Positions 55,276-64,000 of a stretch of 64,000 nucleotides of DNA are shown here, in pieces. Origin of the DNA: Tretioscincus oriximinensis (taxonomy: Eukaryota; Chordata; Lepidosauria; Squamata; Gymnophthalmidae). The position numbers were made by a program, and so were the translations under genes. The stretch covers positions 150,978-214,977 of the forward strand of contig JAJVDF010000780.1 in the NCBI GenBank assembly GCA_022410635.1, given 5' to 3'. The notes under the pieces were generated by a model that saw only the letters and a list, made by a program, of their open reading frames with translations, searched no databases and was not told the DNA's origin. Each line of letters begins with the position of its first letter. Position 1 is the first letter of the stretch.

Positions 55276-55431
55276 ATTTATTTATTTATCCTTATACCCC
55301 ACCCTATACCCAAAGGTCTCAGGGCGGCCAAAACAGTAAAACATCAGTACAAAATTAAAACAGTACAAAACAATATTTAAAAGTAGGTACAGAGATGACA
55401 TTTCTTCAGCCAAAGGCCAGGTAAAAAAAAT
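55276..55431 (-). mobile_element. L2-type tail nested in CR1
   Basis: 'TTATACCCCACCCTATACCC', AAAGGTCTCAGGGCGG. It interrupts the CR1 between AGCTATTTA and CCTTGGCTTCCATG. Confidence 0.75.
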
Positions 55432-55530
55432 TATGTCCTTGGCTTCCATGATATCTAGATACCACCACCTCTTCTAGTTGGGTCTACTCTTCAATCTGAC
55501 ATCAGGTTTTGCTATACATTGCAAACATCT
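55432..55530 (-). mobile_element. CR1 type A 3' end, part 2
   Basis: 'CCTTGGCTTCCATGATATCT' then ACCACCACCTCTTCTAGTTG, the continuation of 55128. Confidence 0.65.
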
Positions 55531-56616
55531 AAGGGGAGAAATAAAATCTACTACTCCTCTGATTACCTTTTGATACTGAATGACTAGCAGTCATGTATAT
55601 TTTATACATTTTATATATTTGTATAAGTTTTATATTGGTACTTTGTATTGTTGGCATTTGGCTTACCTCAGCGCGGCATCTTTGCATGGAAAGCCACTGA
55701 AGCAACTGGAGGCGTCTGGCTTGCAGAATAGTGTATGGATAAATTTACAGTACGAAGATATTGTCAACTCTTAACTTTGTTTTCATTGGAAGATATTAAG
55801 AGTATCTCCCATTGCTTCTATTTTGGACTATTTTATACTTTATTGGATATGGTATATATTTTTCAAGTTTTTAAAGTGTTTTAGTTTTGGTTCTGTTTTT
55901 ATTTGATATATTGTTTTTGGAATGAGAAGAGACCTGTCACTTTCTTATTGGGATTGTTTGTGGGGATACCGCAACTCTTCTTCTGTGCCTTTGAACTTTG
56001 TCTACTACCGTCTCCAAGCATACAGTAATATCATATATGTGAATATTTTTCTTATGACGTAGCCTGCTTTTCTTCCATGTACATCCAGATGATTTTTACT
56101 GGAGCCAGATCTTAGCTGAACTTTTTATTTCTATTTCACCTTAGAGCAAAATTGTCATGAGAGACAAACAGTTCAATTTAATTATGTGGCTGAACTTTAA
56201 AAAGATTGCAAAAGTAAGGGGAAAAATAAAAGCTAGGCAGCTGGTAGAGACATTTAACCAGCACCCCCTAGTATGGTCTAGCTAATGTGACAATGTTAAT
56301 CTGCAATGACAGATAACCTTTGACTTTTCCAAAACAGATGTGCTCAGAATGTGGCTCTTGCTGGTGTAATGTGCCCCAGACTATAGTGTTATAATGTCCT
56401 AGGGCCAGTAGAGCCACATTCCATTGTGAATGTCAAACTGACAAGAATGCGTATCTTAGCATGTTCTGTATATTTCTTATCATCTAAATGTATCATCAAG
56501 TCACATCTACTAGCTGATCTTTAACAACAATAGAAGAACAAATAATCTCTTGATTTATGCAAAGAGAACTGTACAGATNATTTTGTTTCCTTTAATCCAG
56601 GAATGGATACTAGTTA
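55531..56616. other. Unassigned
   Basis: T-rich stretch near 55590-55930; no gene or element recognised. Confidence 0.45.
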
Positions 56617-56820
56617 AGAGAGCCAGTTTAGTGTAGTGGTTAGAGGGTTGGATTCTTATNTGATAGTCTCCAGGTTTGATTCCACACTGCTCCATGAAAT
56701 TAGCCAGTGACAGTTCCCTAGAGCTCCCTCAGCCCCATATACTTCACAGAGTGCCTGCTGTGGAGAAAGTAACAAAAATTATGTATTCTGAGTGGAAAGG
56801 GCACTGTAAATAAATGTCGT
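56617..56820 (+). mobile_element. SINE family 2, near full length
   Basis: GAGCCAGTTTAGTGTAGTGG head, GGTTTGATTCC B box, 'ACAGAGTGCCTGCTGTGGAG', then (TTG)n at 56816-56834 followed by a (CTA/TTA/CCA)n stretch to about 56885. Confidence 0.87.
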
Positions 56821-56885
56821 TGTTGTTGTTGTTATCACTATTACCATTACCACTATTACTACCACTACCACTACTATTACTGTAC

Positions 56886-57617
56886 AAGATTATATTCTAT
56901 GGTGAACTTGCTACTGGCCACCATGACAGAGGGATACTGAAGAAGATATGCAAGGAATATCTCGAGATATCCTTTGATGTCTGCTATATTGACCCTAATA
57001 ATGGTGGCTTGCCCCAGCTGTCGACTGTGAGGGCTGGAGACATGTCATTGACATACTCCTCATTTGAGAAAGCACACAGGGATAGCCTCAAAGACAAAAA
57101 TAAATAATGGCACAAGAACCAGAATATGTCCACCATACCTGGTCCAGATAGGACCTTCCCCTGTACTGGATGTAGCCAGACGATCACACATTAGCCTCAT
57201 TAGCCACCAGTGAGGCTTCTGCAGATGTAAATAACTATCCCTCCCCTCCTTCAAAATCCTCATTCGATAAACTACATCAAGACGTCAGAGGGTTCAATAG
57301 GAAGAGTTTTTTGCCAGTTCCTCTGGAAGAATGGATGCATTTGAAGTGTTCCATCTGTAGCATTATAATTTATAAATAACTCCCTTCTCTTACTTTTGGG
57401 ACAACATTAAGTGGGGGCATCCAGGAATCCAAAAGTAGTTCAGCCAGAGATCAAAGATGAAGCTGACACATCCCTGTCCTGCTGTAAAGCTATGATGTTG
57501 GTATCACTAAAAAAGCAAATTATGCTGCTGAAATGCTGGACCCTCAGACAATTAAGTGTAGAAAAAAACCTAAGATTCCTTCCATTTCTAATCACACCAA
57601 ACCAGGACGACAAAGGG
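56886..57617. other. Unassigned
   Basis: A plus frame at 56814-57107 runs out of the microsatellite; no domain recognised. Confidence 0.4.
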
Positions 57618-57795
57618 GGCTTGTAGCACTTGGAGACTAAGAAGGGAAAAGTAAGTGGTATGAGCTTTCATAGACATGTCTGCTTCTTCAGTCTTCATAG
57701 GCGTATCTACGAAAATTCATGCCACTTACTTTTTTCTTATTAGTCTCTTGCTGAACTTTCTGAACTAAGACTAACACAGCTGTTTCTCTGAAATT
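57618..57795. mobile_element. Foldback element, palindromic reference copy
   Basis: Left arm GAGACTAAGAAGGGAAAAGT and AAGTGGTATGAGCTTTCATA (about 57632-57674), right arm TACGAAAATTCATGCCACTT and TTTTTTCTTATTAGTCTC (about 57705-57746). The arms are reverse complements with several mismatches, around a 'GCTTCTTCAGTCTTC' centre. Right flank 'GACTAACACAGCTGTTTCTC' is shared with 26335. Confidence 0.75.
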
Positions 57796-57975
57796 GAATT
57801 GACTACCAGGGATACAAGATATTCTGAAGGGAGAGCAAGATATTGAACTCTCAGGATATTCATGGTCACTAGAATGTTCCAACATGTAGTTGTCACCCGG
57901 TTGTCATTGAGCTAGGATGATGTGACCTGGGAACACAAAAGGTCATAAAGCAATATTGATGGGACCACCATGTCA
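57796..57975. other. Unassigned
   Basis: No element recognised. Confidence 0.4.
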
Positions 57976-58612
57976 AAAGAATGTAAGCGGAGCCTGCTGA
58001 ATCAGGCATAGCTCATCCAGTCCAGCATGTTGTCTCACAAGGTGACACATTAATTGTCTCTGGGCTTTTGCAAATAGAAGAAAAATCAAGACCTTAGACT
58101 GGTCTCAAATCCCTGCAGATGGCATTGAGAGGAATCCTGCTTGTCTCTCCAATTTGGAGGTAGTATCTGGGCATCCATTCAAGGAATCAGTAATACATTT
58201 TGTTTCCCATGAATATATTTCATCCTTTCTTAAAGCTATCCAAACTGGTAACTACAGCCTCTTCACCTGGAAGTAAATTCCTAGATAATACTTTTGCTTG
58301 TCCATCCTAATTCTTATGTTCATNAGCTTCATAGGTGCTCCCTGGTTCTAGTGCTGTGTGATATAGATTTTTTTTCTGTTCAGCTTTTCCACCCCATACA
58401 TGATTTTATGCACTTCAATCACTGCCTTTTCAAGACTAAAGAGGCCCAAACGTTGCAATCTAATTTCATCAGGGAGATGTTCCAGCCTTTTGATCACTCA
58501 TAGTGCCATTTTTGCACCTTTTCCAGTTCCACAGTAAGCTTTTTGAGATGTGGTGTAGATGCTTTACTCCAGAATATCCAAATATACAGTAGTGGAATAA
58601 TCTAAATGACGT
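57976..58612 (-). mobile_element. CR1 type A 3' end, longest minus copy
   Basis: 'CATAGCTCATCCAGTCCAGC', 'GGCATTGAGAGGAATCCTGC', 'GACTAAAGAGGCCCAAACG', 'TGCACCTTTTCCAGTTCCAC', reaching into the RT-proximal KKVQ block. Confidence 0.83.
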
Positions 58613-59272
58613 TCTTCCTTTCTGTGTCAGTGGAGGCCTATTTGTTCTGGTTTCTGTTCTCATATGTTTATTTATTGTGCAGAATGAAGCAGGAACCAAA
58701 GTATAAGCCTTTCGCTGTGCGATCTTTGACACGGCTCCAAATAATTCACTGAAGAGCATTGTCTAATTTGCCAGCACGGCGTGAAGACAGAAACGGTGTG
58801 AAGCAATTAACCAAAAATGTATGATTGTTTGCACTCCTGTGGATCTCCAACTAATATCCCCAAACATTATTTCACTTGGCTTCCTTGCCCTCCCTTTTTA
58901 TTTGTTAACTTTCTCCTCAAATAAATTTGATAANCTGGGGTCCAAAGCTGGTGAGTTATGAAAATGGAACTTTCACTGCCTTTGTTGTCCCAAAGGATGG
59001 TTCTTTTATTGCATTTGAAGTTCAGATTCCGGGCCGACAATACTGTTTGGAACTGTAGATCATGCACAAAAAAGTAATAACTTTTAAGTAAAGTGTGCTA
59101 TTTCTCAATAATTTAATGGAGCTGAACAGTCTTTAGTTCAGTTGTTCTTAGCATTAAAGCAAAGGCCCATTAGAAAAACGGGAGTTGTATGTTTTCCGGA
59201 TGGTACACATCTGCTGTGTCTTATTATGACAGTTTTAAAGTATGAGGTAGGTCGTTATATTATCAAGAGTTT
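58613..59272. other. Unassigned
   Basis: No gene or element recognised. Confidence 0.45.
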
Positions 59273-60816
59273 CTAAACTACCTGCATTAAAGTACACCTA
59301 CCAACTGATACATAAATTACTTAGTTTATGAGCCTACATTCAGAGATCNAAGAGAGAAAGGAAAATAGCCATTGACTATGCTATTCAGTACAGGTTTTTT
59401 CCTCACCCTAGTCGTCAAATGGCACCTTTAAATGAACAATTTAAATTGGTTTAAACATTTGAATACTTGTTGCTTTTAACTGGTAAACAACTAACAGTTT
59501 TTAATAGACACTGGGTTAATCTCTTATTCTGTATGGCAAGTAATAATTCCTGCCACCACCTATGTTGTTTATCTTTTGTAGGCAGCTTGAAAGTTGTCCA
59601 CAGATTGTCCCTTGGTATTATGAATGGCCTGGAAAGCTCCAGACCTATTTATCCTGACCCAACTTATCCTACTTTTAGACAATTCCTCCAATTATGGAGG
59701 ATGGGCTGTTTGAGTTGGGTAGCTTTTTCATACGTCTGCTATATTAGAGCAGGAATGAGAGTATTTCTGGTACAGCATGTAGATGGCCTAGAATCATGAA
59801 AAGGCTTATGGGAACTGTAGTTCACAGGAGAAATCTTCCATACTGTGTTAATAATTGAAGATTATTTCAGGCTCGTTTATTAACGGTACATGGGACAAGC
59901 AAAACAAAACTACTGGATGAGAAAAGTTGTCCAATAGGGAGATTTAAAAATAAGAAAAGAGATCAGGTTTGCCCTTTTTTTTCGAATACATTTTTCTAGT
60001 TCAAAGTGATTTCAGATTTGCCGGAGGGGAATTATCATGTAGTGTAATTGAAAGATTTCTCATGTTTTCTATACCAAGTTTCAGGAATGCAGGATAGACT
60101 TTAAAATATCATATACAAGATGGAGGAGGGGGGGAGGGAGGGAGGAAAGAAATTACTTTGAAGAAGAATTTCTGTTGCAGTACAGACTGTAAGGGAATCT
60201 TTAGCTTTGTGCTAGACTTTTCTGAGGAGGTAAGTCAAAGGTTATATTGGGTTTTTCAACAGTGCAAATACTTTTCTCCCATCCTTTGAAATCCTTGTGA
60301 TTAATTCAGAGCTCTGTAGTAACACATGAATTCTCCATGCTCACAGTTCATAATTGAATTCAACTGGATCTAAGTGAGCATGAGCATTCCTACAACTAAT
60401 CCAGATCAATGAAATCTGAATTTAGTAATACAGATTTAGCATGGTAAGTTTACAAAGAGTCTTAGGCAGGCTTAGGTAGTAGGCACTTTCCTCCCTTCCC
60501 TCCCCCCCCCCATCTTGTATATGATAGTTTAAAATCTATCCTGCATTCCTGAAACTTAGGTTCTAGGTTATTGTTTGTTGTTTTCAGCAGCAGATCATCT
60601 TTATTCTTTAATTAGATATAATTATACATAAATTTAAACATAAATTTAAATTGTTCACTTGAAGGTGCCATTTGACCACTAGGGTGAGGAAAAACCTTGT
60701 ACTGGATAGCATAGTCAATGGCTATTTTCCTTTCTCTCTTTGATCTCTAAGTGTAGGGTCATAAACTAAGTAATTTGTGTATCAGTTGGTAGGTATACTT
60801 TAAGCAGGTAGTTTAG
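59273..60816. repeat. Imperfect inverted duplication
   Basis: Outer arms 59273-59456 and about 60636-60816 are reverse complements with scattered mismatches (shared AGAGAAAGGAAAATAGCCAT and its complement). Inner arms about 60073-60148 and 60485-60560 also pair (TTTCAGGAATGCAGGATAGA). In the left half about 610 bases separate outer and inner arms; in the right half only about 75 do. The unpaired centre is about 60149-60484. Confidence 0.92.
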
Positions 60817-63095
60817 TAAGTAATGATTTCCCTTGCATTAAATTTAATTTGATTTCCCAGTTGTTAGAGATATTGTTTCTTTTGAATTCTAAATCAATCA
60901 GTCTGTTAATTTGAAATGCATCAAAATAAATTTGCAAAGATGGGAGACCCCAACTCTGTTGTTCTTTCCTTGAATATATTATTTTTTCGGGGGATACAGT
61001 TTTTCTTCTGAGAAAGAACCCAATTAAAAATAAGTCAATCCCATTCTTTTATACTTTGTTGGGGAATCGTGATTGGTAAAGATTGAGATAAAAACAAAAA
61101 TTTCGGGAGTACCATAATATTAGTAATCCATACTCTTGTGAGAATGGACCACTTCCTATCTTTCCAATCGTGCAGTANTTTTTTGATCTTTTTCCATACT
61201 GGGTTATAANTACTTTTTATTAATTTGTCCAGGTTTTTAACTATCCATACCCCTAAATATTTTATCTTTTTGAGACCTATTTTTAAGCCTAAATTATAAG
61301 CAATGATGTTCAAATGTGCTCTAGGCTCTAGTTCTGATTTTTTGATGTTGATTTTAAGTCCTGAAATCTGTTAATGTCATCAATTGTGTTCAAAGGATTG
61401 GAAGTAATTATTAATCTGCATAGAGTAATATCTTCACTTCCTCTTGTAAAATTTGATATCCTTTGATTGCAGCATTANTTCGAATGTTGTCAGCTAGAGT
61501 TTCAACTGCCATAATAAAAAGTAAAGGAGAAAATGGGCACCTTTCTTTCACTCTGTTTTTAATTGAGAATGGATCTGATATGCCAGAATTAGCCTTTATT
61601 CTAGAGTGATTACTATGGTATAAAGTTTTAATAGTTTTAGTAAAGTTTTCTCCAAGTCTAAATTTCTGGCTGAGTTTCTCAATAAATTGATAACTGACTG
61701 AATCAAAAGCCTTATGGATATCTAATTTAAGAAAGGGAAGTTCTTGTTTATAGCTTTGAGCATGCTTCAGGATATTAATTGCAATCCTTAGTGGATCTGA
61801 TATTTCTCTGCCTTTCAAAAACCTGAATTGTTCATTTTTTTTATCAAATTTGGGAGTAATTTATTAAGTCGAGTTGATAGGATGGCAGCAAAATTTTTAT
61901 AATCTTGATTAATTAAAGATATCAGCCAATATGATACTACATCCACTGGAGGGCAACCGGACTTTAAGATTGGATTAATTTGGGATTGTCTCCATGTCGG
62001 GATTAAATCCTGATGTAACAGAACTTCATTGAATACAATGCGTAGATTGGTACCAACTCATTTTTAAACAGTTTACAAAAATCAGCCGTAAAGCCATCCG
62101 GCCCGGCACTTTCCCTACTTTTAAATTCAATATTGCAGTTGTGATTTCCTCTTCTGATATTTCTGTATTTAAGATATTGATCTCTTCCGGGAATAAATGA
62201 GTGCTTACTTGAAGAAAAGCATCATTAATCTGTCTGGGACTATATAATTTTTGATAGAATTGGCAATATAATTTCTAGTATCTTTATCATTAGAGATCAC
62301 CTGATTATTAGTAGTTTTCAGCATACTAATTCTCTTTTTGGCTGATTTCACTTTCAACGATGCTGCCATCTTTTTCATACTTCTAGCATCCCATGATAGA
62401 AGTTTGTTTTTATGATATATGCTTGCTTTTATCAGTGAAATTCTATCTAAAGATTCTAGTTGTTCTTTTAGTGTGTCAGTTCTTCTTTTGGTATCATGTG
62501 AATAGTGTGATAAGAGTCTAGATTGCCAGAACTGTATTTAATTTATTAAACTCCATCTATACATATTTCTTTGTCTACTTAACCTAATATCTTGTTGCAA
62601 GCATAAACCTCACATTGTGGCTTTAAATGAGTCCTATATCAGGGATTCAGACTGAATTGTCTGTCTATTTCTCTGAAAAAAATCACAAATCTCCCATTTC
62701 ATATTAGCCAGCACTGTTGAACTGACTGCCCAATCAGGAGAGAATATCCAAAATTTCATCGGAGCTTCATATGCTTTTGAAAAGGATGCGAAAACCAGGG
62801 CTTGGTCAGATAACTAGATTGCGCCAGTTTCAACTGTTTGTAAAAATAAAGCATTATTTAATCTAAAGAAAATGTAGTCCAAAAAGCTAAANGTTTGGTG
62901 CCTCCCAGAGAAAAAAGTTGGGTTATTTTGTTTACCCCATTCTAAGTAAAAATCTTTTAAATGCCATCAATTCAGAGAGACTGGTCGTGAAATGTTCTGG
63001 TGCCCTATTATAGGGCACCGCAAATTGGTGTTAAAATCACCCCCAGTAATGAAATCGCCTTGAATATGGGGTTCTACTTTACTCATCAGGTTGTG
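60817..63095 (-). pseudogene. L1 LINE ORF2 remnant (endonuclease and RT), both ends missing
   Basis: Minus-strand order: 'GDFITGGDFNTNL' (endonuclease), 'SFLDYIFFRLNN' and 'LSDQALV' (the usual SDH block with Gln for His), then the RT 'LKLDIHKAFDSVSYQFIEKL', 'SIKNRVKERCPFSPLLFIMA' and 'VKILLYAD' followed by a stop, so the YADD box lacks its second Asp. Downstream 'IGLKKIKYLGVWIVKN' and 'WGLPSLQIYFDAFQINRLID' follow. The C-terminal knuckle domain and poly(A) are absent: the copy ends where the inverted duplication begins. Many frame breaks. Confidence 0.87.
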
Positions 63096-63096
63096 T

Positions 63097-63667
63097 ATAA
63101 AAATATTGTGGAACTNTAGAAGGTGCAAAAAGAGGGCAGCAAGAATGATCAAGGAGCTGGAACACTCCTCTTATGAAATCATGCTGCAATGTCTGGCTCT
63201 CTTCACTCTCAAAAGACCATGTTTAAAAGGGGTTCTGATTGAAGTGTATCAGATCATGTATGGAGTAGACAAAGTGGAGAGAGAGAGAAATTCCTATGCC
63301 TGTCATACAACACTGGCATCAGGGAGCACTTTTTGAAGCTGACTGATAGAAGAACTAGAATAGACAAGGGGAAGTTTTTTTTTTAATCCAGTAGTTGGTG
63401 GCAGCCTGGATAGATTTAAGAAAAGATAAAACAAATTCATGGAAGCCAAGTGTATTGACAAATACTANGGTGACTACTTAGGCACTGCATTCAGGTTGGG
63501 GACAGTCAAGTTTGTTCTGAATGCCTTTGGTAGGGAGTTGAGAGGGAGTGAAGATTTTGCCTTTTACTTCTGCAGAAGTATGGCAAGCAGTGACCTTCTG
63601 TGTGAACCAGAATGTCAGCCTGGATGGTTTGTGGTCCAATTCAGCATAGCTCCTCTTATGTTCTTAC
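63097..63667 (+). mobile_element. CR1 type A 3' end
   Basis: 'AGAATGATCAAGGAGCTGGA' (MIKELEH), 'ATGCTGCAATGTCTGGCTCT', and a CTCCTCTTATGTTCTTAC end. It starts at the edge of the L1. Confidence 0.86.
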
Positions 63668-64000
63668 TAGTAGAGGATAGCTATTCTGAAGCCNGTGAAT
63701 GGAATGGCCTTCTAGCCCCACCAATTGCTCACTCCCTTGCCCTCCCTCCACACTGCCCCNACTGGTCACCATTGCTGTTACCACTGCTGTTGTGACAATC
63801 AGTGAGGCTGGCTATTGGAATTGATTTGGTTACTGCAGACCCTGATGCCCATCCACGGCATGGAACAATGCCATATCGGCAAGGGGGTTGGGCTTAAAGA
63901 TGTTGTCTTGCCCATAGTCTGGCTTCAACTTGACATAGAGCAGCGATCGCCATGATTTGCGAGACATGAATTAGTTAGAGGAGGATATTCTTATGGTGTT
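63668..64000. other. Unassigned
   Basis: No gene or element recognised to the window end. Confidence 0.45.

Noticed and set aside
60121..60155. Purine-rich GGGAGGGAGGG tract as a stand-alone regulatory site
   Set aside because: It recurs in complement at about 60488-60512 as part of the inverted duplication arms, so it is explained by that structure.

Overview
This window reads as a gene-poor, repeat-packed stretch of a vertebrate nuclear genome, most likely a squamate reptile (lizard or gecko type). The reasons are the mix of transposons: abundant CR1 and L2 LINE fragments, two tRNA-headed SINE families with L2-like 3' tails, L1 ORF2 pieces, two fragments that look like RTE-BovB 3' ends, and small DNA-transposon derivatives (hAT, Tc1/mariner-like, foldback elements). 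Single scattered N bases fit a draft assembly. I find no convincing host protein exon, no functional tRNA, rRNA or CRISPR, and nothing bacterial. The organism call is an inference from repeat content, not from a marker gene.

Layout. 1-5.6 kb: a SINE, an LTR-like segment with CCAAT and TATA boxes (about 3.22-3.81 kb), L2 and SINE pieces. 5.6-12.7 kb: a CR1 3' half (6.4-7.4 kb), a possible Helitron-like piece (8.9 kb), an internally deleted CR1 (10.9-12.0 kb) and a BovB-like scrap. 12.7-22 kb: mostly unassigned DNA, a 5'-truncated L1 with a 12-bp target-site duplication (16.6-17.6 kb), a nested CR1 (19.2-19.8 kb) and a 119-bp direct duplication (20.4 and 21.4 kb). 22.1-24.7 kb: a GC-rich hAT-type MITE with a perfect 8-bp duplication, then an L2 LINE whose tail is split by a Tc1/mariner-like MITE with 23-bp perfect terminal repeats.

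26.8-29.7 kb holds the most informative fossil: one CR1 on the minus strand with recognisable ORF1 (SGNH-esterase type) and ORF2 (endonuclease and linker), broken by three later insertions (a SINE, a candidate solo LTR and a CR1 tail). 30-46.5 kb is dense with SINEs, CR1 and L2 pieces and several palindromic or foldback elements (34.9, 40.9, 45.7, 46.2 kb). 46.5-58.6 kb has more CR1, L2 and SINE fragments. 59.3-60.8 kb is an imperfect inverted duplication that ends against a broken L1 ORF2 (60.8-63.1 kb) carrying endonuclease and reverse-transcriptase remnants; a CR1 fragment follows to 63.7 kb.

How the parts relate. L2 LINEs and both SINE families share the same kind of 3' tail, which suggests that the SINEs used L2 machinery. 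CR1 copies fall into two 3'-end types: type A ends in a GAACATAAGA-like tail, type B ends in ATTCTATG repeats. All LINE ORFs seen are broken. No exciting intact new system is visible; the novelty is in the foldback and MITE families, the nested insertions and the inverted duplication.
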